64,000 nt of DNA, taken from Thioalkalivibrio sp. ALE14 (GTDB taxonomy: Bacteria > Pseudomonadota > Gammaproteobacteria > Ectothiorhodospirales > Ectothiorhodospiraceae). A program made the position numbers and the translations under genes. Location of the stretch: positions 62,001 to 126,000 of the forward strand of contig NZ_AQXY01000027.1 in NCBI RefSeq assembly GCF_000376845.1. Reading direction: 5' to 3'. The notes under the pieces are model-generated. The model worked only from the letters and a program-made list of their open reading frames with translations, was not told where the DNA came from and did no database searches. Below are positions 11,258 to 19,504 of the stretch, one piece after another. The stretch's first letter is position 1. Each line of letters starts with the position of its first letter.

Positions 11258-11656
11258 TCAGTAGCGTTCGATGAACAGGTCGATCGCCGGGCTCAATGCG
11301 CCGCGCCAGCGCTGGGCCAGGGATTCGTCCCAGCGAGGATCCACCTCGCGGGCAGTCTCCACCATGCAATTGAGCCACACCCCGTACAGGTCCGGCTCGA
11401 CCGGCACCCGGCCATGACGGCTGTGCACCTCGGCCATCTTTTCCATGGTCGGTGCCACAAAACCCTCGCCCTCGGCATAGCTGATCGCAGTGGAGATCGC
11501 CTGGCCGAGCGCCCGCTTCTGCTGGGACCAATTGGTGGTCCCAAAGGCCTTCGCCACTCGCTCGTCGGCCGCGAGAAAGCGCTCGTAGAAACGATCCACG
11601 AAGTTGCCGGCCCGCCGGCAACGCCCGTAGCTCTGGTGCACGTCGGAGTAGCTCAT
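11258..11656 (-). CDS. Single-domain bacterial globin
   Basis: 132-residue globin with no attached reductase. The pattern VHSRHGRVPVEPDLY puts His 81 ten residues before Tyr 91, the spacing of the heme-ligating His in bacterial hemoglobins. A role in binding O2 or NO is inferred. The ATG at 11656 has GGGG about seven bases upstream; the TTG at 11668 is a weaker alternative. An FNR/ANR-like box lies 55 bases upstream, suggesting low-oxygen control. It is a separate transcription unit between ygiQ and the CDGSH fusion gene. Confidence 0.8.
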   Translation of the reverse strand: MSYSDVHQSYGRCRRAGNFVDRFYERFLAADERVAKAFGTTNWSQQKRALGQAISTAISYAEGEGFVAPTMEKMAEVHSRHGRVPVEPDLYGVWLNCMVETAREVDPRWDESLAQRWRGALSPAIDLFIERY

Positions 11657-11710
11657 CCAATCCCCCAATCCGGAAAAAGCGCGAGTCTAACCGACTCGCT
11701 CCGAGAAGGA

Positions 11711-11724
11711 CTGATCCAGATCAA
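11711..11724 (-). promoter_or_regulatory. FNR/ANR-like box upstream of the globin gene
   Basis: TTGATCTGGATCAG on the minus strand matches TTGAT-N4-ATCAA at 9 of 10 positions. It is 55 bases upstream of the globin ATG, a distance suited to class II activation. The globin and hemN would then share an oxygen-responsive regulator. Confidence 0.65.
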
Positions 11725-11772
11725 GCCGCAGGAATCAGCAGCGTCACGATCATTCTGCTCGCGCAACGTGGG

Positions 11773-13335
11773 TTAGTTCCCCTCCAGCACACCCCCATAC
11801 TGGATCCCGGCCAGGCGCGCCAGCTCGTGATCGAAGGTGGTCAGATCGTTGGGTCCGAAGTCTTCGAGGCTCGCATGGCCACAGGCGCGCGCCAGCACCT
11901 TCATCAGCTCCGCGGACCCGTCCAGGAAACGTGCGAGCCGCTCGCCCCCCTCTTCTGGATCGAGGCGGCTGCGCAGCTTCGGATCCTGGGTCGCGACGCC
12001 ACTGGGACACTGGTTGGTATGGCATATCCGGGCCCCCACGCAGCCCACCGCCTGGATCGCCGAGTTGGCCAGGGCAATCCCGTCGGCGCCTAGCGCCAAG
12101 GCCTTCACGAAATCCGCGGGCGTACGCAAGCCACCGGTCACCAGCAGCGTCACCCGCCCCGAGGCCCCGTTGGCATCCAGGAAGCGCCGGGCCCGCGCCA
12201 GGGCCGGGATCGTCGGCACGCTGATGTGATCGCGCAAAAGCGCCGGCGCGGCCCCTGTACCGCCGCCGCGTCCGTCGAGGATCAGATAGTCGGCCCCGGC
12301 CTCCAGGGCGAAGGCCAGATCCGCCTCGATATGGTTGGCCGAGAGCTTGAACCCCACCGGCACCCCCCCGGTCTTCTCGCGTACAGCATCCGCGAACCGC
12401 CGGAAATCGGCCGGAGTCTGCAGGTCGGCGTGAGCCGCCGGCGAATGGGCATCCTGGCCGGCCTCGATCCCGCGTACCCGGGCAATCTCGTGGCTGACCT
12501 TGCTGCCCGGCAGGACACCACCCACGCCGGTCTTGGCCGCCTGCCCGGCCTTGAAGTGAAACGCCTGGACCTTTTCCAGGACATCTTCCGAATAGCCAAA
12601 ACCGGCGGGGCCCAGCTCGAACAGATAGTGCGAGTTCTCCGCCTGCTCGGCGTCCAGCATGCCGCCCTCGCCCGAGCAGATACCAGTGCCAGCGCGCTCC
12701 GCGCCGCGCGCCAGGGCAATCTTGGCCTCGCGCGAGAGAGCGCCGAAGCTCATGTCCGACACCAGCAGGGGGATCTGCAGCTCAAGCGGGCGTCGTGCTT
12801 CGGGCCCGATCACCAGTGATGTACCCACATCGGCATCTTCGTCCAGTGGGCGCGCGGCCAGTTGCGCCGCCAGTAGCTGCAATCCATCCCAGCTCGGCAG
12901 GCGATCTCGCGGGACCCCCATGGCCACCGTGGTCCCGTGACGACCTACACCCTCCAGCCCGTCACGAGCCAGCGCATGGATCCACTCCACATGCGGCTCC
13001 ACATCGCTGTTGCGCGGGGTTGGTGCCTGGTCATCGTCACTCGCCTGACCGGAATCCGCCTCCGCCTGACTGGCCGGGCCACCCACGGCATCCGCATCGA
13101 ACTGCGCGTGCGTACCGTCGCAGTAGGGCAGATTGCCGGACTGCTTGCACTGACACAGGTAGGCCTCGCCATCCTCCTCCGCGGTAAACACCAGCGGCTC
13201 GATCCCCGTGCCCTGATGCGACCCGTCGCAAAACGGCTGATCCTGCGAGCGTCCGCAGCGACAGAAGGCGTACTCCTCGCCCTTTTTCAGCTCCACGCCC
13301 CGGGGTTCCACTGCGGCGATGATCGGTTCAGCCAT
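11773..13335 (-). CDS. CDGSH iron-sulfur / FMN-binding glutamate synthase domain fusion
   Basis: 520 residues. Two CDGSH [2Fe-2S] motifs come first: C25xC27, C36, H40 (FCDGSH) and C61xC63, C72, H76 (YCDGTH). After an acidic linker follows an FMN-binding glutamate-synthase-like domain: SDMSFGALSREAK, GTGICSGEGG, VGFKLSANH, GGGTGAAP, and the Cys-rich GARICHTNQCPSGVATQ. It lacks the glutaminase domain of GltB, so it is not a complete glutamate synthase. The fusion suggests electron transfer from CDGSH clusters to FMN; the substrate is unknown. The start at 13335 has AGGAG seven bases upstream. Divergent from pdxH. Confidence 0.85.
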   Translation of the reverse strand: MAEPIIAAVEPRGVELKKGEEYAFCRCGRSQDQPFCDGSHQGTGIEPLVFTAEEDGEAYLCQCKQSGNLPYCDGTHAQFDADAVGGPASQAEADSGQASDDDQAPTPRNSDVEPHVEWIHALARDGLEGVGRHGTTVAMGVPRDRLPSWDGLQLLAAQLAARPLDEDADVGTSLVIGPEARRPLELQIPLLVSDMSFGALSREAKIALARGAERAGTGICSGEGGMLDAEQAENSHYLFELGPAGFGYSEDVLEKVQAFHFKAGQAAKTGVGGVLPGSKVSHEIARVRGIEAGQDAHSPAAHADLQTPADFRRFADAVREKTGGVPVGFKLSANHIEADLAFALEAGADYLILDGRGGGTGAAPALLRDHISVPTIPALARARRFLDANGASGRVTLLVTGGLRTPADFVKALALGADGIALANSAIQAVGCVGARICHTNQCPSGVATQDPKLRSRLDPEEGGERLARFLDGSAELMKVLARACGHASLEDFGPNDLTTFDHELARLAGIQYGGVLEGN

Positions 13336-13454
13336 GGGATGCTCCTTGCGTTCGTTGTCTCTGTCCCCAACTGTGACAGCGAAAGTCCTGCAAATTTCCG
13401 AAACCGTCACTCCGCCGTATGATGACGGCGTGTCGCTCAACCACGGGGAACCGC

Positions 13455-14099
13455 ATGACCACCGCCGACCACCGCCACACCCGCCGCGACTACGCCCGCG
13501 CAGAACTGCGTCGCAGCGATCTACGGGACAATCCGCTCGGCCTCCTCAACGACTGGCTGGAAGCGGCCCGCGAGGCCGGCAACCCGGACCCCACCGCGAT
13601 GATCCTGGCCACCGCCGACGCCGACGGCCAGCCCTCCGCCCGCACCGTTTTGCTCAAGCACGTCGATGCCGGAGGTCTCGCGTGGTATACCGATTCGCGC
13701 AGCCGGAAGGGGCAGGATCTCAACGAAAACCCGCGCGCGGCCCTCCTGTTCTACTGGCCCGAGACGGAACGCCAGATTCGCGTCGAGGGTCCGGTCTCCG
13801 CGCTGCCGGGCGAACTTGCGGATGAATACTTTCACCAGCGCCCCCGAGGCAGCCAGCTGGCCGCCGCCGCCTCCACCCAGAGCCACCCGGTCGTGGACCG
13901 CGGCGAACTGGAACAACGCGTGCGCGAGCTGGAAGGACAGTACCCCGACGGCGACATCCCGCGCGACCCCGCCTGGATCGGCTACCGCCTGCAGCCGGAG
14001 CTGTTCGAGTTCTGGCAGGGCCGCCCCAATCGGCTGCACGACCGCTTTCAGTACCGGCGCGTCGGGAAGGACTGGGAGGTCACCCGCCTGATGCCGTAG
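13455..14099 (+). CDS. pdxH: Pyridoxamine 5'-phosphate oxidase
   Basis: 214-residue FMN-dependent enzyme making pyridoxal 5'-phosphate from the pyridoxamine or pyridoxine phosphate. The segments RTVLLKHVD, YTDSRSRKGQDL, FYWPETERQIRVEG and the C-terminal FQYRRVGKDWEVTRLMP are standard PdxH. Length fits E. coli (218). The start at 13455 is chosen from homology; the in-frame ATG at 13419 gives a non-conserved extension. It diverges from the CDGSH fusion gene over a 119-base gap. Confidence 0.95.
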   Translation: MTTADHRHTRRDYARAELRRSDLRDNPLGLLNDWLEAAREAGNPDPTAMILATADADGQPSARTVLLKHVDAGGLAWYTDSRSRKGQDLNENPRAALLFYWPETERQIRVEGPVSALPGELADEYFHQRPRGSQLAAAASTQSHPVVDRGELEQRVRELEGQYPDGDIPRDPAWIGYRLQPELFEFWQGRPNRLHDRFQYRRVGKDWEVTRLMP

Positions 14100-14179
14100 G
14101 GCGCCGCTACCGCTTGGCCAACCGAATCTGCTAGGATTCGCTCCGCCGTGGCGGCTCGACCCCGCCCGGCGTCAAAAAC

Positions 14180-14280
<101 letters not shown>

Positions 14281-14283
<3 letters not shown>

Positions 14284-14301
14284 GCCCAAGTGGCCCCTTT
14301 T
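14281..14301 (+). terminator. Intrinsic terminator of tRNA-Ser(CGA)
   Basis: GGGGCC, 5-nt loop, GGCCCC, then TTTT. It starts 11 bases after the CCA of the tRNA. Confidence 0.85.
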
Positions 14302-14436
14302 GCATGTCTGGCCCCCAGAGGCACCGGGATTCGAACCCGAGGGATTAGAGAAGATGGTTCGACCGGTGGCGCGCAGCGACACCGGAACGCCGCAGCGCAG
14401 CGAAGGCGGCCCGGAGGGCGGCGACCCCGTCGCCGT
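14302..14436. other. Spacer between tRNA-Ser 3'-end repeats
   Basis: No credible coding sequence. It contains GGGATTCGAACCC (14326-14338), which in reverse reads as a tRNA T-arm, but no acceptor or anticodon arm is recognisable around it. It looks like debris of a lost tRNA gene or of a small element once integrated at the tRNA-Ser 3' end. Confidence 0.5.
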
Positions 14437-14469
14437 AATCCCTCCCTCTCCGCCAGATTCAAGAAAGGG
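14437..14469 (+). repeat. Direct repeat of the tRNA-Ser 3' end, copy 2
   Basis: Perfect 33-bp copy of 14251-14283, followed by a diverged copy of the terminator (GGGTCC-CGA-GGGCCC then ATTTTT). No tRNA body precedes it. Either a deleted tandem tRNA-Ser or an attachment-site duplication. Confidence 0.85.
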
Positions 14470-14623
14470 TCCCGAGGGCCCATTTTTCATTCCCAGCCCC
14501 GGAAGTGGGCCGCACGTTTACCCCGGAGTACCAAGCCCCATTTTCCCGGGCGCGAATCAACGCATACACCAACCACCCGTATCGTCGCGCCGAAATGCAC
14601 CGGGCTACAGGCTCGTACCGGCA

Positions 14624-14657
14624 CAAAAAAAGCGGCCCGGTTGCCCGTGGCCGCTTT
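14624..14657 (-). terminator. Intrinsic terminator of tRNA-Val
   Basis: On the minus strand AGCGGCC, a GC-rich loop, GGCCGCT and a run of seven T, just after tRNA-Val. Confidence 0.85.
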
Positions 14658-14672
14658 TCCTCGATCCGAAAC

Positions 14673-14747
14673 TGGTGGGCGGTACTAGGTTCGAACTAGT
14701 GACCCCTGCCGTGTGAAGGCAGTGCTCTACCGCTGAGCTAACCGCCC
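14673..14747 (-). tRNA. tRNA-Val(CAC)
   Basis: 75-nt tRNA with encoded CCA. Acceptor GGGCGGT pairs with ACCGCCC, D-arm TAGCTCAGCGGTAGAGCA, anticodon stem CTGCC/GGCAG with loop TTCACAC (anticodon CAC, reading GUG), T-arm CTAGTTCGAACCTAG. A terminator lies directly downstream. Confidence 0.97.
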
Positions 14748-14938
14748 GGAGCGCGCACTAGATTAGGGTTCGGTCGGGCGAACGTCAAGCACTGCGTCCC
14801 GGTTTCCTTCACCACACACGACGCAATCCAGGATCTGGACTACAAGGCCGAATCCATCCCTCCCTCTCGTGGCCGCCAGGCCACGCAGCACCACCCCGGT
14901 TGCCAGTCCGTCCCCCTTGCCAGACAATGCTCGACCTC

Positions 14939-15031
<93 letters not shown>

Positions 15032-15153
15032 CCCAAGCCCGCAAGGCGTCATTTCCCCTCCCCCACTTAATCGACCCACCACCAAGCCATTCATAGTCCA
15101 TCTGATATGCGTCATATAGAACAGGTTAGATAGAAGAAAATATACTGACCCTC

Positions 15154-15159
15154 TATAAT
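15154..15159 (+). promoter_or_regulatory. Possible -10 element for the SulP gene
   Basis: TATAAT in a locally AT-rich stretch (15110-15160) of otherwise GC-rich DNA, 164 bases upstream of the SulP start. The -35 region (TAGAAG at 17-bp spacing) is poor, so this is tentative. The rest of the gap up to the ATG holds nothing I recognise. Confidence 0.4.
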
Positions 15160-15322
15160 CGGCCGCACTTTCCCGACTGCGCCCGCGCTCTCCCCCGGGC
15201 CCAGCCCCGGCTGCCAGTACTGTGACGACGGCCCTGGCACGCCCCGGCCCGGACGACCTCCGGCGCTGAAAAACCGGTGCGGCCGTCGTCGAGTCTCACG
15301 AACTGGCCAAGCGAGCGACCTG

Positions 15323-17395
15323 ATGAATTCGATCCTGCTGCGAGTGTTTCCCTTTCTTAGCTGGCGCCCGACCAAGCAAACCCTCAACGCGGATCTCATC
15401 GCCGGCATCTCGGTCGCCCTGGTCCTGATTCCCCAGTCGATGGCCTATGCGCAGCTGGCCGGGCTGCCACCGGTCTACGGGCTGTATGCCTCCTTGCTGC
15501 CCGTGATGGTGGCGGCACTCTGGGGCTCTTCGAATCAACTCGCGACGGGTCCGGTGGCGGTGGTCTCGCTGTTGACCGCCTCGGCACTGATACCTCTCGC
15601 CGCCGAGGGCTCTTCCGAGTTCGTGATGCTGGCGATCGCCCTGGCGTTCATTGTGGGCCTGGTTCAGTTGATGCTGGGCCTGTTCAAGCTGGGGGCACTG
15701 GTCAGCTTCATTTCCCACCCGGTCATCGTCGGTTTCACCAACGCGGCGGCGATCATCATTGCACTCTCGCAGTTGAACAAGATCCTCGGCGTCCCGATCG
15801 ACACCAGCGGTCACTTCATGCTGGGGCTGTGGGGCGTCATCCTCGAGCTGGGCAGCATTCACTGGCCAACGCTCGCTTTCGGTGTGGGTGCCATCGTCCT
15901 GATGGTGCTGATGAAACGTTTTACCCCGAAGATTCCCGGCGTTCTCGTCGCCGTGGTCGTGGCGATCCTTGTGAGCTGGGCGATCGGCTACGAACAGAAG
16001 GCCGAAACCTCTATCGAGCAGATTGCCCCGGCCGAGGTGCTGACCCTTGCGCAGAACATCGAACGCGAGGGCGCGCGACTGGCCGAACTCGACGATCAGA
16101 TCCGCAAGCTGGAAGCCCAGCTACAGAGCCAGGAGGGTGCCGAGGCCGTTCGCTTGCGCCACGAAGCCGACCAGTTGCGCCTGCAACGCGACGAACTCCG
16201 CCCCGAACTGGCCGGCATGCGCGACGAAATCCGCGACATCTCGCTGCGCCGTGTGCCCGGTGCGGATGGTGAGCCGGCCCGCTTTATCGCCGACGACCAT
16301 CTGACCGACGCCGAGCGCGAGCGCGCCGACCGGGCGGCCTGGCGGATCGAACGAGTCGGCGCCGATACGGTGCACCTGAATGGTGGCGGCGCGGTAGTCG
16401 GCAACGTCCCCCAGGGGCTCCCCGCCTTCTCGATCCCGGAAATCACCTTCGGCACGTTCACCACACTCCTGACCACGGCCTTCGTCATTGCCCTGGTCGG
16501 GTTCACCGAAGCCATCGCCATCGCCAAGGCCATGGCCGCCCGGACCGGGCAGCGGCTGGATCCCAGCAAGGAACTGATGGGCCAGGGGCTGGCGAACCTC
16601 GCCGGGGGCTTCACCCAAGGCTATCCGGTCAGTGGGTCGTTTTCGCGATCGGCGGTCAACCTGAACTCAGGGGCCAAGACCGGGCTGTCCTCGGTATTCA
16701 CCGCCGTGATCATCGGTCTGGCCCTCCTCTTCCTGACGCCGCTGATCTACCACCTGCCCCAGGCGGTCCTTGCGGCCATCATCATGATGGCGGTGGCCGG
16801 GCTGGTGAACTTCAAGGCGATCAAGCATGCCTGGGTGGCCAACAAGCATGACGGCGTCGCCGCTGTTGTAACCTTCGTGGCCACCCTCGCCATGGCGCCC
16901 AACCTGGATTACGGGATCCTGACCGGTGCCGGCCTGGCCATCGTGCTCTACCTGTACCGCACCATGCAGCCGCGTGTGTCGGAACTGGCCCGCTACGAGG
17001 ACGGCACCCTGCGCGAGGCCCAGCGCTACGGCCTGGAGACCAACGAGAAGGTCGGCATGATGCGCTTCGACGGCTCGCTCTACTTCGCCAACGTGCCGTA
17101 TTTCGAAGACGCGGTCCTGGACCTTGTGGCACGGCATCCGCAGGCGAAATATCTGATCGTCGTCGGCAAGGGCATCAACGAAATCGACGCCTCCGGGGAA
17201 GAAGTCATCCATCAGCTGGTCCATCGCCTCAAGGCACGCGGCATCACCCTGGTTTTCGCAGGGGTGAAGGCCCAGATCATGGAGGTCATGCAGCGCACCG
17301 GACTCGACGACATCATCGGCAAGGACAACATCTTCAAGTCCACCGACCACGCCGTGAAGACGATCTCGGAAAAGGTCGGCGAACCCATCAAGTGA
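15323..17395 (+). CDS. SulP family anion permease with coiled-coil insert and STAS domain
   Basis: 690-residue inner-membrane anion transporter of the SulP (SLC26) family, moving sulfate, bicarbonate or a related anion. The N-terminal half has IAGISVALVLIPQSMAYAQL and PPVYGLYASLLPV; the core resumes with VALVGFTEAIAIAKA and GSFSRSAVN; a C-terminal STAS domain covers about 545-690. Unusually, a hydrophilic insert of about 130 residues (roughly 225-360) interrupts the membrane domain, with heptad-like coiled coil near 241-306. Most SulP proteins have only a short loop there. The substrate cannot be assigned. Confidence 0.88.
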   Translation: MNSILLRVFPFLSWRPTKQTLNADLIAGISVALVLIPQSMAYAQLAGLPPVYGLYASLLPVMVAALWGSSNQLATGPVAVVSLLTASALIPLAAEGSSEFVMLAIALAFIVGLVQLMLGLFKLGALVSFISHPVIVGFTNAAAIIIALSQLNKILGVPIDTSGHFMLGLWGVILELGSIHWPTLAFGVGAIVLMVLMKRFTPKIPGVLVAVVVAILVSWAIGYEQKAETSIEQIAPAEVLTLAQNIEREGARLAELDDQIRKLEAQLQSQEGAEAVRLRHEADQLRLQRDELRPELAGMRDEIRDISLRRVPGADGEPARFIADDHLTDAERERADRAAWRIERVGADTVHLNGGGAVVGNVPQGLPAFSIPEITFGTFTTLLTTAFVIALVGFTEAIAIAKAMAARTGQRLDPSKELMGQGLANLAGGFTQGYPVSGSFSRSAVNLNSGAKTGLSSVFTAVIIGLALLFLTPLIYHLPQAVLAAIIMMAVAGLVNFKAIKHAWVANKHDGVAAVVTFVATLAMAPNLDYGILTGAGLAIVLYLYRTMQPRVSELARYEDGTLREAQRYGLETNEKVGMMRFDGSLYFANVPYFEDAVLDLVARHPQAKYLIVVGKGINEIDASGEEVIHQLVHRLKARGITLVFAGVKAQIMEVMQRTGLDDIIGKDNIFKSTDHAVKTISEKVGEPIK

Positions 17396-17416
17396 GGGGC
17401 GCTGCCACGCGCGGCT

Positions 17417-17450
17417 CCATGGCCGGAAGGATCTCCCTGAACGGCCATGG
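17417..17450. repeat. Perfect 9-bp hairpin after the SulP gene
   Basis: CCATGGCCG and CGGCCATGG with a 16-nt loop. No T run follows, so it is not a typical intrinsic terminator. The ten bases GGAAACACTG at 17449 resemble the tip of the 1612-type repeats and may be a fossil end. Confidence 0.5.
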
Positions 17451-17517
17451 AAACACTGCAACCGGGCGCGCTTGTCGCTACACTGTGGATGCTTTGAACC
17501 TATTGAGGAGTTGACCC

Positions 17518-18207
17518 GTGTCCCGAGACCAGATCGTCCGCTCGAGTCGTAATCCGTCCAGCACTGGCTCCATCAGCGAGACCATCTCCACCAACAAGGT
17601 GATCCGGCAGACCTACATGCTGCTGTCGCTCACCCTGGCATTCAGCGCGGTTACCGCGTTCATCGCCATGGCGGTCAATGCGCCGCCGGTGCACTGGATC
17701 ATCATGCTGGGCGTGCTGATCGGCGGCCCGTTCGCCATCCACGCCGCCCGCAACTCGGCGCTGGGCATCGTGCTGACCTTCGCCTTCACCGGCGTCCTGG
17801 GCTTCTTCCTCGGCCCCATCCTCAGCATGTATCTGGGCCTGCCCAACGGGCCGCAGATCGTCGGTAACGCCTTTGCCGCCACGGCCATCGCGTTCGTCAC
17901 GCTTTCCGGCTACGCCCTCGCCACCAAGAAGGACTTCAGCTTCCTGGGCGGCTTCCTGGTCGTCGGCCTGATCGTGGCCCTGCTGGCCATCGTCGCCAAC
18001 CTGTTCCTGGCGATCCCGGCGCTGTCGCTCGCGATCTCCGCCGCGGTCGTGCTCCTGCTGTCGGCGGCCATCCTGTTTGACACCAGCCGGATGATTCACG
18101 ACCCCGAGGCCAACTACATCGTGATGACCGTCTCGCTGTACGCCAACCTCTACGTGATGTTCCTGCACCTGCTGAACCTGTTCCACGCCTTCATGGGTGA
18201 CAACTAA
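17518..18207 (+). CDS. Bax inhibitor-1/YccA family membrane protein
   Basis: 229 residues, about seven hydrophobic segments after a polar N-terminus of about 28 residues. The C-terminal FDTSRMIHDPEANYIVMTVSLYANLYVMFLHLL pattern is the hallmark of the BI-1/YccA family. E. coli YccA modulates the FtsH protease; the role here is inferred only at family level. The GTG start at 17518 has GAGGAG eight bases upstream. A strong terminator follows at 18240. Confidence 0.9.
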   Translation: MSRDQIVRSSRNPSSTGSISETISTNKVIRQTYMLLSLTLAFSAVTAFIAMAVNAPPVHWIIMLGVLIGGPFAIHAARNSALGIVLTFAFTGVLGFFLGPILSMYLGLPNGPQIVGNAFAATAIAFVTLSGYALATKKDFSFLGGFLVVGLIVALLAIVANLFLAIPALSLAISAAVVLLLSAAILFDTSRMIHDPEANYIVMTVSLYANLYVMFLHLLNLFHAFMGDN

Positions 18208-18239
18208 GGGTCCGGCGCAACCCGCAAGAACACGTTCAA

Positions 18240-18264
18240 GGGCCCCGCCGCGCGGGGCCCTTTT
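18240..18264 (+). terminator. Intrinsic terminator of the YccA gene
   Basis: Nine-bp perfect stem GGGCCCCGC/GCGGGGCCC with a 3-nt loop, then TTTT. Confidence 0.9.
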
Positions 18265-18304
18265 CGTTGGGCATCGTTTGCACAGACACCCGGGGAATTC
18301 GGCC

Positions 18305-19276
18305 ATGACCCAGCTCCAGCGCGGCGTCTTTCTCGACCTGAACACAGTCGACCGGGACGACCTTGACCTCACCGAACTCCGCGCCAGCCTGCCCGACTGG
18401 ACCTTCCACGACCGCACGCGTCGCGACCAGCGCGCCGAACGGATCGCGGACGCCGAGGTCGTGATCACGAACAAGGTCGAGCTGGATGCCGATCTGCTGG
18501 CCGCCGCGCCCCGCCTGCGACTGATCTGCGCCGCCGCGACCGGCTTCAACAACATCGACGTGGCCGCCGCCCGGCGCCACGGCATCGTCGTCAGCAACGC
18601 GCGCGACTACGCCACCGACTCCGTGGTGCAGCATGTCTTTGCCCTGCTCCTGACACTGGTCACCCGCCTGGATGCCTACCGCGCCGACATCCGCGCCGGT
18701 CGCTGGAGTGCTTCTGACCAGTTCTGCCTCCTCGACCATCCCATCGGCACCGTGGCCGGGATGCGTCTCGGGATTATCGGCTGGGGCGTGCTCGGCCGGG
18801 CCACCGCCCGGGTCGCCGAGGCCTTCGGCATGGAGGTCCTGGTCGCCGAGAGCCAGGCTCCCGCTCGCGAGGCGAACGACGATCGGGTACCGCTGGAACG
18901 TCTGCTCGGCCAGTGCGAGGTCATCAGCCTGCACTGCCCCCTCACATCCGCGACCCGGCACCTGATCGACGACGCCGCACTCCAGCGCATGCGCCCGGGC
19001 AGCCTGCTGCTGAACACCGCCCGCGGTGGGCTGGTCGAGCCCGAGGCGCTGGCCCGCCATCTGCGCAGCGGCCATCTCGGCGGCGCTGGTATCGACGTCC
19101 TGGAGCCGGAGCCCCCGCCGCCGGATCACCCCCTGCTGGCCGACGACCTCCCGAACCTCGTCCTCACACCCCACACGGCCTGGGCCGCCCGTAGCGCCCG
19201 GCAACGCGTGATTGACGAGGTCACGGCCAATATCCGCGGCTTCGCAAGCGGTTCGCCGCGCAACGTGGTGGAATGA
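18305..19276 (+). CDS. D-2-hydroxyacid dehydrogenase (glycerate dehydrogenase-like)
   Basis: 323-residue NAD(P)-dependent dehydrogenase. The cofactor motif GIIGWGVLGRATA lies near residue 155; catalytic Arg is in NTARGGLVE, Glu in DVLEPEP and His in PHTAWAA. This pattern (Trp in PHTAW) fits glycerate/hydroxypyruvate reductase-type members. Substrate is inferred. The ATG at 18305 is chosen because upstream in-frame sequence crosses the terminator. It overlaps slyX by 4 bases. Confidence 0.85.
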   Translation: MTQLQRGVFLDLNTVDRDDLDLTELRASLPDWTFHDRTRRDQRAERIADAEVVITNKVELDADLLAAAPRLRLICAAATGFNNIDVAAARRHGIVVSNARDYATDSVVQHVFALLLTLVTRLDAYRADIRAGRWSASDQFCLLDHPIGTVAGMRLGIIGWGVLGRATARVAEAFGMEVLVAESQAPAREANDDRVPLERLLGQCEVISLHCPLTSATRHLIDDAALQRMRPGSLLLNTARGGLVEPEALARHLRSGHLGGAGIDVLEPEPPPPDHPLLADDLPNLVLTPHTAWAARSARQRVIDEVTANIRGFASGSPRNVVE

Positions 19277-19500
19277 CGCGCATGGACACCGAAGCCCTGC
19301 AACAGCGAATCGAGGATCTGGAGATCCGCCTGGCCCATCAGGAATACACCCAGGAGGAACAGGCCCGCGTGCAACTGGAACTGCAGCAGGCCAATACCGA
19401 GCTGCGCCAGCAGGTGCAGTGGCTGCGCGATCGTCTGCGCGATCTCGAGGAGCGCGGCGACGCCCCCGAGGGCGCGGAGCCCCCTCCGCCGCACTACTGA
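19273..19500 (+). CDS. slyX: SlyX family protein
   Basis: 75 residues, almost entirely coiled coil (IEDLEIRLAHQEYTQEEQ), ending in the proline-rich PPPPHY tail that E. coli SlyX also has. Function is not established. ATGA overlap with the preceding dehydrogenase; an internal ATG at 19282 is the alternative start. rsmJ follows by 4 bases. Confidence 0.88.
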   Translation: MTRMDTEALQQRIEDLEIRLAHQEYTQEEQARVQLELQQANTELRQQVQWLRDRLRDLEERGDAPEGAEPPPPHY

Positions 19501-19504
19501 ACCC

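Noticed and set aside
14302-14436. A further complete tRNA gene on the minus strand
   Set aside because: Only a T-arm-like GGGTTCGAATCCC is visible; no acceptor or anticodon stem can be built.
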